Source: Ambrosia x helenae (lineage: Eukaryota; Streptophyta; Magnoliopsida; Asterales; Asteraceae). From it: a stretch of DNA of 64,000 nt. The stretch covers positions 78,317,738 to 78,381,737 of the forward strand of contig CM061227.1 of assembly GCA_030844895.1 (NCBI GenBank). The letters run 5' to 3'. The notes below the pieces were generated by a model that was not told the DNA's origin, made no database searches, and worked only from the letters and a program-made list of their open reading frames with translations. Position 1 is the first letter of the stretch. Each line of letters starts with the position of its first letter. Positions 22,378 to 33,872 of this stretch are shown piece after piece. The translations under genes were made by a program, and so were the position numbers.

Positions 22378-22409
22378 TGTAACATCGCAAAAATTTCCCC
22401 TAATTTTTC
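22378..22409 (+). repeat. truncated 3' LTR of A-prime (32 bp)
   Basis: The sequence is identical to the first 32 bp of the 5' LTR (18209-18240) and then stops, continuing straight into G1 reverse transcriptase. A deletion removed the remaining ~2.5 kb of LTR, probably together with the missing part of G1 pol. Confidence 0.9.
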
Positions 22410-23165
22410 ACCACATGACCAAGAAAGTGAACTTCGCTAATCCAAAATTCGCACTTGGAGAATTTAGCATACAACTTATCGTTCTTAGGTAGCTCAAGAA
22501 TCAACTTCAAATGTTGCTCATGCTCCTCTTTAGTCCGTGAATATATCAATATATCATCAATAAAGACAATCACGAACTTGTCCAAATACGGCTTGCATAC
22601 TCTATTCATCAAATCCATAAATATCGTTGGTGTGTTGGTCAATCCAAATGGCATGAGTAAGAACTCATAATGACCATAACGTGTCCTAAAAAGCCGTTTT
22701 AGGTATGCTTTCCTCTTGCACACAAAGTTGATCATATCTCGATCTTAGATCAGTCTTAGAATAGAAACCGGAGCCCTGCAACTGATCAAACAAATCATCA
22801 ATCCTGGGGAGAGGGTACCGATTCTTGATGGTGAGCTTATTCAATTCTCGGTTGTCTATGCACATATGAAAAGATCCATCTTTCTTCTTCAGAAACAACA
22901 CAGGTGCGCCCCATAGAGAGAAACGTGGCCGAATAAAACCCTTATCCAACAATTCTTGCAACTATCTCGATAGCTCTTGCATCTCTGATGGCGCTAGACG
23001 ATAAGGAGAACGGGTGATAGGTGCAGCACCAGGAACCAAATCAATACAGAACTCCACTTTCCTCGGAGGTGGCTGTCTAGGCAATTCTTCAGGAAAGACT
23101 TTGGGAAAATCCCTCAGGACAGGGATGTCTTCGATCTTTAACTCGTTTGACTTCTTCTTGATCAC
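22410..23165 (-). pseudogene. G1 gypsy reverse transcriptase (broken)
   Basis: Minus-strand fragments give the classic Ty3/gypsy RT order: DFPKVFPEELP, PITRSPYRLAPSEM, LLDKGFIRP, GAPVLFLKKKDGSFHMCIDN, NRYPLPRIDDLFDQL, LLMPFGLTN, the catalytic FIDDILIYS (about 22540-22563) and FSKCEFWISEVHFLGHVV. A stop near 22965 and a frameshift near 22690-22735 disrupt it. The style fits the Tekay/Del group, from memory. It is cut at its C-terminal end by A-prime. Confidence 0.9.
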
Positions 23166-23337
23166 GTGTGCTAGAAATGCACAATAGCCCTTGTGAAGGC
23201 ACTTCTAGGCTTTCATGCAAGATGTAATCCGTAACGTGGATCGACTGTTCTCTCCTTTGACCGAAAGTACTTCATCACTAAGGAGGAGAAGTCGGACGGT
23301 GTTTTTCATGGCACACGATTTCCGCATGGTTCTTCGA

Positions 23338-23655
23338 CTACCAAACAATGCCAACGACCACATTGAAACTACCGAACACTATCGGCAACAAATCTATACT
23401 AAACTCGTGATCCCCCAAATTTAAGGTACGTCCTTCAACGACTTCTTCCGACTCAATAACCTTACCGTTGGCCAATTCAATAGAATTGTGTGTGCCCAAC
23501 CTACTAGAGTCTACCCCAAGGGTTTGCTTAAAGTCGGTCGACACAAAACTTAAATCGGCACCAGTATCGAAAAGTACCGAAGCATAAGTCTTGTTAACAA
23601 GGAACGTACCAGTAACGACATTGGGATCCTCACGATCATCACCGGCTCCAATCAC
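23338..23655 (-). pseudogene. G1 gypsy aspartic protease
   Basis: The retropepsin motif LFDTGADLSFVS is present, followed by a typical fold (LPIVFGSFNVVVGIVW in place of the usual GMDWL). The region between it and RT (23166-23337) is frame-broken. It would have processed Gag-Pol; it is not functional as it stands. Confidence 0.85.
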
Positions 23656-23727
23656 AAAAGCTCTCCCGCGAGCCTAATTCATCAACTTCGGGTCATCCTT
23701 CTTAAAATGATCAGTAGCACCACATTC
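23656..23727 (-). pseudogene. G1 gypsy gag zinc knuckle fragment
   Basis: The minus strand encodes ECGATDHFKKDDPKLMN, the second half of a gag CCHC knuckle with its last Cys changed to Asp, followed by a stop. It is cut at 23728 by the copia-3 LTR. Confidence 0.75.
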
Positions 23728-24231
23728 TGTTGATACACGTTTTGTGGCTATCGCTTTGGATTAATAATAATAGGCGATTTTGTGTAGAAGAATGAAGATC
23801 AGAAGACACATTCGACCATACGGTGGGTCGAATGTGGTTTGATCAAGGTCGAACAAAGATTTTGTTTGTGTAATAGGTTGGTTCGAGCCTGGTAGTGGTC
23901 GAACGTACACATTCGACCAATGCAAGGGTCGAATGTGCAGGTCTATATAAGGTTTATGTTTGTTTGGAATATTAAGTAGTTGTGTCATTTGAACTAGAGC
24001 TTGTGTGTGTTTCTAGTGTGCGTCTTGAAGGTTATGAAAGTCAAGTTAATCATTGTAATTGAGTCTTTGAAGATAAAACTTAATTGATTATGAATGATTA
24101 AGATGTTTATCATGGATTTCTCTATGTCTGATTGATCTATTATCATATTGCATACGATTCAGGGATTCCACGCCTGAATTGTTCCACTCGTGTGATACAT
24201 TATTAGTTTTCTATAAAAACGCTCATGTACA
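23728..24231 (+). repeat. copia-3 5' LTR with two promoter hairpins and TATA
   Basis: The 504-bp LTR runs TGTTGATACACG...CTCATGTACA. Two perfect 11-bp stems, each CACATTCGACC with GGTCGAATGTG, lie at 23807-23817/23826-23836 and 23908-23918/23927-23937. The second ends seven bases before the TATA box TATATAA (23944-23950). Confidence 0.85.
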
Positions 24232-24234
24232 AAG

Positions 24235-24246
24235 TGGTATAAGAGA
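24235..24246 (+). other. primer binding site of copia-3
   Basis: TGGTATAAGAGA is the initiator-Met primer site with a C-to-A change and a changed final base, three bases from the LTR end. Confidence 0.75.
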
Positions 24247-24864
24247 TTTGCTCAATCACACGATTGCAATTTGATAGTTTTTCATCAGATTATTACTCAA
24301 AAACATCAAAATTTTATCTGTTTTGCATGAGTTTTGGATGATCATGAAGATTGATTGATTTCGAGGTGTTTTTACGAATAAAATCAAAAATTCTTTCACG
24401 AAAGTTAATCTCCTACAAATCCGAAGCAAACCCTGCTAAAGATCATGGAAATCCATCAACATTTGACAAAATTTGATCAAAATTAACTGATTTTTGAAAA
24501 ATAACCATTTTTGAAATGGGTCAGGTCGAACCACTGGTGTTTAGGTCGAAGGTGTGTGGAGTGTAGGTCAAACCTGTTGTTTTTAGGTCGAACCAAGTGA
24601 TTTTTAGGGTCGAACCTGTGTTTGTTCATCATTTAGAGTTTGTTGGTGTTCATTCGAACCACATTTTTCTCATTCGACCTTACGTGAGGTCGAATTAGCT
24701 TATTGTTTGGGTCGAACCCGAGTCTAGTGTGTTACTTCTTTATCTGATCTTGTCTTTAGGGTTGAACCAGTTGCATTTACTTCATTCGAACCCCTGGTTA
24801 TACAAGTTAGGTCGAACGAGAAGTCAGGTTGCATATTTTTCTAAGTGTTGTCTTTTTATTCATC
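24247..24864 (+). promoter_or_regulatory. copia-3 leader with about ten TTCGACC-type motifs
   Basis: There is no gene. Between 24520 and 24820 I count about ten GGTCGAA or TTCGAACC/TTCGACC motifs, some in opposed pairs (for example CATTCGACC with AGGTCGAAT near 24680-24700). The first half is AT-rich and lacks them. Confidence 0.6.
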
Positions 24865-27800
24865 ATGGATAACATTTGGGGATTTTCTACTACACCGAGA
24901 CCTGCTGACACAACAACAACACATTCCAATGAATCCATGGGAAGTTGCAGCAACGGAGATAGCTAACACACAACCGACACAACCGATGAATATCTGGGCC
25001 ATTTCTGCACCACCTCAATCAGTTGCTAAACCTCCTCTGCAACCAATGCCGGATTATTAGGGAGTAGCAGTTGCAGCAGCCGTCCAAAGTTAGACTACTA
25101 ATGCCATTACAACATTGGTGAATGATCTATCATTGGGAAATGGGACAAGACCACCAAAGTTACTTGATATGAATGAATATTATTCGTGGCAAAGGAAGTT
25201 CAAACATTTTGAAGGCATGGGAGTAGATGGTGGGGAAGCATGACAAATGATAGAGAAAGGATATGTGGCACCAACAATTGAGAACTCAAAAAATCCAATT
25301 GCACTTAGTGACCTTTCTGATGATGAGAAGAAAAAGTTTGCAGCAGAGAAGAAAGCATTCTCACAGCTTTCTCAAGCTTTGAACACAGATTTGCTACATC
25401 AGTTCGGGACATGTACTACTTCTAAGCAATTGTGGGATGTGCTAAAAAGTAGTCATGATGGGAATGAAAAGACTCAAAGGTTTAGAACTGAAGAGTTGAA
25501 AAAGGAGTTTGAAAACTTCAGCTACATTGGGAATGAAACTTTGAAAGAAATCAGTCCAAGATTCTTTCATCTATTGACAGAGTTATCAAATTACCAAGTT
25601 TCTTATCCGATGACAGAGCTTGTGGAAAAGTTCACAGATGCACTACCACCGTACTAGAATCAGCATGTTGAAGTCTTAAAGGAAAAAGATACTTACCACT
25701 ATTGGACGATTAGTGAATTCATCGAGAAATTAGAGAACAAAGAGATGGAAGCAAAAAGGAAGGAAAATAGAGCTATGATTCCACAAAACCCGGAATTATA
25801 TTTTGCTACTACTTCTACAACATCTTCCATTCCAAGTGGAGGCATGGTTGTTGCACCAGCATCACAGACGGCTTTTGTTTCAATGGTCGAACCACCTAAC
25901 TACGTTGCAACACCATCCTACACACCTCCTCCATCTAATTTTCAAGTTCCAAACTACTTTGGAACATCATCTGTGACTATGCCACAACCTCAACCACAAA
26001 ATCAGATTATCAGTTAAGCAACTACAAATTCAAGACCAATTATTTTAGAGACATCAAACATGAACAATGTAACTGTTGAAGTTGCACAACAACATGTTGC
26101 ATTAGTTTCAGCTTTAGTCGCTTCATACAATGGTTTGGTTGCAAGTCAAATTGGGAATAATAATCTTACTAATGAAGATTATGCCCAAATTGATAAAGAA
26201 GAAATGGAGTTGATTGATATACAATGGGCATTTGCGAGTGTTATGAGAAGAGCAACAGATTTCATCGAGAAGACTGGGAGAACAGATCTTGCTACCACAC
26301 CCAACACAACCTATGGTTTCAATAAATCAAAAATTACATGCTTTAATTGTAGAACTAGAGGTCATTTTGCCAAAGAGTGTACGCAACCTAAACACCAAGG
26401 TAACTGAAACCCATTTAACTCAAACTATCAAAACTGTCAACCACAAAACCAAGTTACTTTCCAAAACCAAAACAACAACTATCAAAACCAAAACCAACAA
26501 AACAACTCACAAAATACCAACTAGAGACAAACAACTTTCACAGCCAATCAAAACCAAACCCAAACATCACCAAACCAAGTTAGAACCATTGTTCCGGTCA
26601 CTACACCAAACACTCAATAGCAAAATGATAACCAAACATTGGTGATTCAAAAAGATGAAGGATTTGATTGGAACACAATGCAATTGAGGGTTGAGGAAGT
26701 TATGAGTGGAAATGTTGCTTGTTTGGCTCAGCAAATGGCAAGTGAGAAGCCGGTGATAGTTGAGAAAGAAGTGGTTGATGAGAAAGATGTTGAGATTATT
26801 TCTTAGAAGGTAGAGGAGCCAGTGATTGAAGGAGTTGTTTCTGAAGCATCTAATGATCATGACTGTTCAAACATTGATAGTGATTCTGATTGTGAATCAA
26901 ATGTTAATTCACTTGATGATGATATTGAGCAACTTCTGGCAGAAGCTGATTTTCTGATGACCAAAAAGTCATGCATGGTGGATGAATCTTTTCACAAAGT
27001 TGATTACTCCAAGTTCTTTGCAGGAGAAGAAGCTCACTTTGCATTAGTGGCTATGACAGAAGCTCCAGAATCGGTAAGTTCTAAATCTCCATCTGCTAAT
27101 CATGATAATTATTATGGTTCATGTGATATACTTGAAGAAGAGGTTAAAGACTTATAGTATCAACTTGAAAGTGCTAGAACCTCTATTCAGTCTTATTGCA
27201 AAAATGAAAAAGATGTTAATAAGCTGCTAGATAGCTACAAGAAAGCCATTTTAGATTTAACTAAAACTTTGTCATAGAAACAAATTGCCATTAATAACTA
27301 TATTAATGAAATTAGAGAAAAAAAGTTGGAAATGGCTAAAATGAAATGTTTTTCAGAAAAGATCAACAATAAGCTTGAGAGTTATCTAAATGTAGCTTAT
27401 GTTGTGGACCACATAATTGAGAAACTAAGCCCTACTGTGAGTTACAAATTAGTACCAGCTCCGGTGTTATTTGAGAATCACAATTATAACACTGTGACAA
27501 TGGAAAGTTCTGATAAATCTGGATCTACATCATAGAATGAATCAAACACTTCTAGTGTTGATGATCCAAATTCTGATGTAAAACCGATTTTGGGGATAAC
27601 CAACAAGGGCGTTGTAGCAGTAACCGATGATTCTGATTTTGAGGACGAGATACCTAAAAAGAATGATGATATTCCTCTGGAAAATCACATTCGGACTAAT
27701 GAGTGTGACTCAAAGGTACAACATTCTCCAAAAGTTGAATCAAATCAGAATCAGTCGGTGAAGAAATTGAGAAAAGTGATGACAAACCGGTGAAAGTGTT

Positions 27801-30800
27801 TTATCGGATAGAAGGATCCGATAAAATAATTTGTAATGAAGAATATCCGATACAGTTTGCTAATTACTCTAAAATTGATAAAATTTGGCAAGAAAGCACA
27901 ATCTGGTTTCCAAAATCTGAAAGAACAACTGGTATGCCACCCGAATTAATCAAGCAACTGTATGGTGATAATTCTAATTAATCAAAGGTTCATGTCACAC
28001 AATTTGTGAGACCAAAAGATAAAGTAAATGGTTTTGTTGAACCGGCTTATTCACTAGAGCCCGCGCCTGAGAGTTTAGGGCAAAAGTGCTATAAGAATCA
28101 ATATCCGGTTAACAAATTTGCTAGATTTGATGATGAAAATTGTTTTGAAGAGTCTAGAACCTGTTTCAATTGTTGAGAGAGAGAGAGGGCATTTACTTGC
28201 TCACTGTCCATACGTGAGACAAAAAAGTCAATAGGTTGAACAGAGACATGTTCATAGAAATTCGAATGTTGGATTTCCTCAAAGAAACTTTTATCATCAA
28301 AATCGATTTCAAAATCGAAACAGTTTTTACCAAAGAGGAAACCGACCGGTTGTCTATGATAACCGAAATCGAATAGCTATGAATAATGGTATGAGAAGAC
28401 CTATGATGAACCAAACTTTTGAGAAACAAAGGGTTTATTCTAAACCTTATTTCAATCAAAATGTTAGACCTTTGGTAGTTAAATCAACCAAGGTTTCTAA
28501 GAGTGTTCCATCAAAGATTGTTTCTAAGAATAATAACTTTGAACAACCAAAATTTCAAATTCAAGTTAGAATTCTAAAACGATCGGAACAATCTTGGACA
28601 TCAAAAGGATCTCCTGGAGCGTCAAGCTCATCTTCTAAACCGGTAAAAGAGATTTCTAAGACAAATGTTTTGGAAAAACCGGTCAGTGATAAGGAAAATG
28701 TTATTGAGAAGAAAAAGAAATCTTTGAATGTCTCATTTACTGATACTCAAAGACCCAAGACCAACATGGCTTGGGTCCCCCGAAAGAACTAATCATGATA
28801 GTGATTGGTGCAGGGAGTTCTGGCTGGCCCTGTGAGCAGTCTTTAGATTGTTGACAGTGGAGCTTCCAGCCACATAACAGGAGATATGTCACTCCTTTTC
28901 GACATAAAGAATATCAATGGAGGGTATGTTGCATTTTCAGGATATAAAGAAGGTTATATCACTCTGGAGGGAAGTGTGAGTAATGGGATAGTGAGTTTTG
29001 AGAAGATTTCGTATGTCAAGCAGATTGATTACAATTTACTCAGTGTATCTCAGATTTGTGACAAAAAGTTTTCTGTACATTTTGATGAGAAGTCTTGCTA
29101 CATTTTGAAACCCGGATTCAAAATACCTAAATAGTGGATCATGCTTAAAGCTCCAAGAGTGAACAACTTTTACATTCTTGACATGAGCAAAGCTACCACG
29201 ACTCAAGGTCAAGCTACATGTTTTCTGTCGAAGGCTACCGAGAAGGAATCTATCATGTGGCATTGACGGATGGGCATATTCACCTTCGAAAGATGAATCA
29301 TTTGGTGAAAAATGGGCTAGTTGACGGGGTTAATGTGAAACAGTTTAATCTAAATGATAAGTGTGGATCTTTTCGGCCTGGTCAAACGCAAGAGCAATTA
29401 TGGTGATCTTTATTGTCTTGTGATTACAGATGACTATTCTCCATTTTCGTGGGTGATGTGTATGCAACACAAACGTGAAACATTCAACAATTTGAAGATT
29501 CTATTTACCCGTTTGGAAAACATTTATGGTTTGATGATAAAACGGATACGAAGTGACAACGGGACGGAGTTCAAGAATTCTCAAATGGATGCATTATGTG
29601 AAGGGAAAGGAATTCATCATGAATATAGTGCACCATATACCCCTCAACAGAATGGTGTTGCAGAACGCAAAAACAGGACTCTAATTGAAGCGGCACAAAC
29701 AATGCTTGCAGATTCAAATCTTCCAGTAATGTTCTGGAACGAGGCTATACATGCAGCTTGTTACACTCTGAATCGTGTGTTAACGTTGAAGAAGTTTTGA
29801 GAAACTTCTTATGAACTGCTTAAGAGACGAAAGTTGAACTTAGAATATCTAGAACCTTTCGGAGCACCTTGTCCAATGCTGAATCCCACTGAAAAGTTTG
29901 GATCTAAAGCAGAAGAGGGATATTTTGTTGGGTACGCGACACCACTCAAACGCGTATTTAATAAAAGAACTCGTCAGGTTGAAGAGTGGGCAAATGTAGA
30001 TGTTCAGCGATAGACTCAAAATGTTCAAGGAAGTGGGCCCGATTGGATGTTTGATTATCAAGATTTCTTTGATTCATTCAATGTAGATAGTTTGGTTGAA
30101 GAGGCTGATTACGTTTATATTACGAGTGTGAAAACGCAGTGACTTCACCGTTGGTGCGTCCGATCACCGTAACTCCTCCAGCAGCTTCTAATGATACCAA
30201 TGCTCCTCTGATAGCAGAAGAAATTTATCAAGAAGCATCTACAACGTTGGATTTATCTGAATCAAAAGATGATGATGAAGTGTTTAGTGATGCTATCTTA
30301 GATCATGCTACAGCATGTACTCCAATGAACCCAAATCCAGATGTTGCGTCTTCATCAAATACGGGTAATGATCTGGATACAGTAGAAAATCTGAATGTTC
30401 CAGCGGTGATTCATGTACCTGCACATCCGAAATCTCGGATTCATCAGATTCAGCTGCTAGGACAAGTCATTGGAGATCTTGGTAGTAGTGTGATGACACG
30501 TGGACAATTAAGACGTGCATCATTGTCAGAGAATATTGGAGCCCTTGCCCTATATACACAGATTCATAAGACCGATGAAAAAAATAAATGGCCTTTTGCT
30601 TGTTATGTTTCGCAGGTAGAGCCGCGGACTTACAAGGATGCTTTATTGGATGAATCTTGGGTGGAAGCTATGCAGCAAGAACTTCAACAATTTCAGATAC
30701 TCGAAGTCTGGACGTTGACTGATTTACCACCAGATAGGAAGAAAGTTGGTACTCGATGGGTATACAAATGCAAGAAGGATGATAAAGGGGTTATTGTCAG

Positions 30801-32038
30801 GAACAAAGCTCGATTGGTGGTTCAAGGATTCAGTCAACAGGATGGAATTGACTATAACAAAGTCTATGCACCGGTTGCATGCATTAAAGCAATTCGAATG
30901 TTTCTTATGTTTGCATCTTATAAGAAATTCAAGGTGTATCAGATGGATGCTGAAAGTGCTTTTCTATATGGTGTGGTGAAAGAAGAAGTGTACGTCATCC
31001 AACCACCGGGTTTGAGGATCCTATCCACTGGGATAAGGTCTATAAACTGAATAAGGCATTATACGGTTTACACCAAGCCTCGAGGCAGTGGTACAAAGAG
31101 CTGAGCAATTATCTTCTTTCCAAAGGATTCAAGAGAGGTTTGGTTGATTGTACTTTGTTCACGAAAAGAACAGAGGGTGATTTGCTTCTTGTGCAAATAT
31201 ATGTGGATGACATTATTTTTGGTTCTACTAATGAACTTTTATGCAAGAAATTTGAGAAAGTTATGCAGGAGAAGTTCGAAATGAGTGATATGGGAGAAAT
31301 GTAATTTTTCTTAGGCTTGCAAGTGGATCAATTGCCAACGGGCATCTTTATTCACCAGACAAAATATGTTTCTGAAGTCTTGAGCCGATTCCAGATAGAT
31401 GATTCAAAGCCTATGGATACTCCTATACAACCCAATCACGAGATTGGAGTTGACGCTAAGGGGTAGCTTACTGATCCCTATACTTATCGTGCCATTGTCA
31501 GATCTCTCATGTATTTAACTGCATCCTGTCCATATATAATGTTCACTACATGTCTCTGTGCACGTTTTCAATCGAAGCCGAAACAAAGTCACCTAGTTGC
31601 AGTCAAACGAATCCTTCGTTATCTGAAGGGTACTCCGTCACGCGGGCTATGGTATGCTAAGGATGATAACTTTGACTTTATTGCCTTTAGTGATTCTGAT
31701 TATGCAATTTGCAGAAAACGTGGCAGCCTCGAGTTGCTGTTCACAAGTGCTTTGGATACAACAGCAGATGCGCGACTACGGTTTGCAATTTCTTAAAACC
31801 CCATTCATTGCGATAATGAAGTGGCCATTGCACTCACTAAATACACTGTCAATTATTCTAAGGCTAAGCATATCCGAGTCCGTTATCATTTATTCGTGAT
31901 TGCTATGCTAAAGGATTGATTGACATCGTCAAAATCCACACTGATTACCAAAGAGCCGATTTGTTTACCAAAGCTTTTGATAAATCACGATTTGAATTTT
32001 TATTACAAGCTAATGGTATAACTGAAAAGCAAGAGTAA
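24865..32038 (+). pseudogene. copia-3 gag-pol polyprotein (many stops)
   Basis: Start MDNIWGFSTTPRP at 24865. In order: gag core (25247-25657), a CCHC knuckle CFNCRTRGHFAKEC near 26338-26380, acidic gag tail, protease DSGASSHITG near 28855, gag-pre-integrase, and integrase core (SDNGTEF and PQQNGVAERKNR, 29354-29800). RT follows (VEPRTYKDALLDESWVEAM through YVDD near 31200), then RNase H to 32038. There are more than ten stops or frameshifts. A deletion near 29365 removes the residues between NDKC and the first integrase Asp, and another near 31720 removes part of RNase H. Even with the frame restored it would lack these parts. Confidence 0.9.
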
Positions 32039-33248
32039 TCTCCACAACAGTTTATCACAAAAAAATGTTATGCTTTTACTTTTTCAGAAAAATCAAAAAC
32101 CCAAAAATATGTCTTCAATTTTAGGGGGAGCTTTTATTTTTAGAAAATCCATAAAAATTAGAAAAATCAAAAATGATTTTCCTGGAGAAAAAGAGGAGAT
32201 GATAGTACATCAGTGAGGATCTGACAAATGCTAAAGAATCGTAATGGTTTAATAAGGTGTGTGTTGATTTTGTGTGATGTACTGGTAGGCTTTGTAGACT
32301 TAATACTGCATGCCTGATACATACATATCAAACTATTTACTATGTGGATGAATATCTCATGGGCATATGGTCTTGGTACCGTAATTTCGTTTGATAGGGT
32401 ATTGTACAAATTTCGGAGGTTTCAGGTTGTTATGTTATTTGTTATCTGGGGATAGCCTATCTAATCTTTTGTCGTAAGGTTTTACGGACCTAGATCAGGC
32501 AAGGTATCTTAATATAAGAGCTTTAATGCCAAAACCCAAAGTTACCGAATTGAGGAACTTTATATGTGTGATGATAATCAAAGATTATCTAATACATCGT
32601 ATCTAATCTATGATGCAAATCATGATTGATATAAGACCTCAACCTCGTAGAGTGTAGCATTAATTTGCTGACATGTACACCTCTGTGCCTCATACCTTGG
32701 TATTACAGATAACAATAGCATAATCACGTGTTACAATGGATATTTGTGCAATATTTCTTGATACGGGAGCATGTCATGTGTGTGGGAACCACGAGTGAAT
32801 GAGTTTATACTATAAATACTAGTATCAGTCTAAAGCATTGCATAACAGTCTGCATGTAAGTTTATGTGGATCACAATATCAGCAATTGCCAAGTCACACA
32901 TTGTCTTTAATGATAAATATATTAAAGATCAATGGTGTGATATGATCCTCTTACCAGAAATCACAAAATGTTTACTGTTTTAAATTTTTTTCATTTTCTT
33001 CATATATATAAAAACTCAAAAAAAAAAAAACAAAAATTGGGTGTGTTTTAGCAAAAATTTCAGAAAATCCAAATTTTTACATTTCTGAGCTTTTTTTCGA
33101 TAACTAATGGTGGATGATAGTCATTTTCTGAAGTTTGATGAACCAATCTGAGTTTTGTATCATTGAAATGACAAATTATGAAAGTTTAAAGGTTTTCAAG
33201 GGTTAAAATGATAAAACGGGATCTAAATCGGACATTTGAAAATTTTTC
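32039..33248 (+). other. conserved non-coding block between pol and third ORF (copia-3)
   Basis: There is no gene. Sequence from about 32190 to 32960 aligns by eye along most of its length with the minus strand of 51650-50880 in copia-2 (for example GATGATAGTACATCAGTG, GTATGGTACCGTAAT-type blocks, ACCGAATTGAGGAACTTT). Conservation without coding potential suggests a structural or regulatory role. Confidence 0.7.
32120..32131 (+). other. internal polypurine tract after pol
   Basis: TTTAGGGGGAGC lies about 80 bp after the pol stop, where a standard copia would have its polypurine tract and 3' LTR. Here the element continues for kilobases. Confidence 0.6.
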
Positions 33249-33264
33249 ATTTTTCCAAAACTTT
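33249..33264. repeat. left target site duplication of the LINE
   Basis: ATTTTTCCAAAACTTT is identical to 42603-42618. The last three T overlap the LINE poly(A) tract (minus), so the exact edge is ambiguous. Confidence 0.9.
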
Positions 33265-33274
33265 TTTTTTTTTT

Positions 33275-33437
33275 GATAAAGGAGGCACAGCTCCGGTAAA
33301 TTTTATTAGTAATAAAAAATATTTACAAACCAAACGGGCCAAGATCTTTACAAAATATAACAAACCAAAACTAGATCAAGGCCCAACACAAATACAACCC
33401 AAAAACACTCTAACAAATAATACTACTATCTCACCCC
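33275..33437 (-). other. LINE 3' UTR
   Basis: This non-coding stretch lies between the ORF4 stop and the poly(A) tract. No other feature is seen. Confidence 0.6.
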
Positions 33438-33872
33438 TTATCCATTATCAAACTCTATAAACCAAATCACTAAGCCATTAAAGCCCAACCCAATGCAAAT
33501 CCCATACCACTTCACAACAAGCCCAATACCCAATACCATTCTGCTAACCCATCCTTGTTCAGGCTGACCCAACCTATGCTCAATCTCCTTGCTAACTTTT
33601 AGGTTAAGTTCTGGATCTTTATCAGCAGCAAAACCATTTAGTACACCATCCTTCATTCTTGCACATTCATAGTCCCACAGCCTGCAATCAGTAAATCTCC
33701 TATGAGTCTTTCTTAATCTTTGTCCAAGTGTCCTAATAGTCTTGTGGTAACCATCTTGAACCAAAATCTCCCGATGTCTATCACAGTCTTCACATATAAC
33801 AATAAATTCCAGCTTTCCAGCATTCATTCCTAGTCCCTTCTTGATCATACTCGTACAGCAAGGTCGTTCCAA
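33438..33872 (-). CDS. LINE ORF4, 144 residues, unknown function
   Basis: I do not recognise this protein. It starts MERPCCTSMIKKG, has a Cys pair CEDCDRH that could form a zinc site with the N-terminal CC, a basic middle (RTLGQRLRKTHRRFTD) and a hydrophobic C-terminal segment (VSRMVLGIGLVVKWYGICI). It overlaps the end of ORF3 by 28 nt in another frame. It may be the C-terminal part of ORF3 after a frameshift, or a separate frame. The balanced amino-acid content, unlike the hydrophobic ORF3, argues that it was once selected. Confidence 0.45.
   Translation of the reverse strand: MERPCCTSMIKKGLGMNAGKLEFIVICEDCDRHREILVQDGYHKTIRTLGQRLRKTHRRFTDCRLWDYECARMKDGVLNGFAADKDPELNLKVSKEIEHRLGQPEQGWVSRMVLGIGLVVKWYGICIGLGFNGLVIWFIEFDNG

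Larger units (their letters stand above)
18209..22409 (+). mobile_element. A-prime: non-autonomous gypsy element with mini-gag
   Basis: This plus-strand element consists of a 5' LTR (18209-20727), primer site, leader, a 216-residue mini-gag, a tandem-repeat block, a hairpin, a polypurine tract and the first 32 bp of a 3' LTR. It lies inside G1 pol. No protease, RT or integrase is present, so it would need a helper. The U5 end and primer site match family A. Confidence 0.85.

Noticed and set aside
23215..23424. Plus-strand frame opposite the G1 protease region
   Set aside because: Antisense shadow; the minus strand encodes the recognisable retropepsin.
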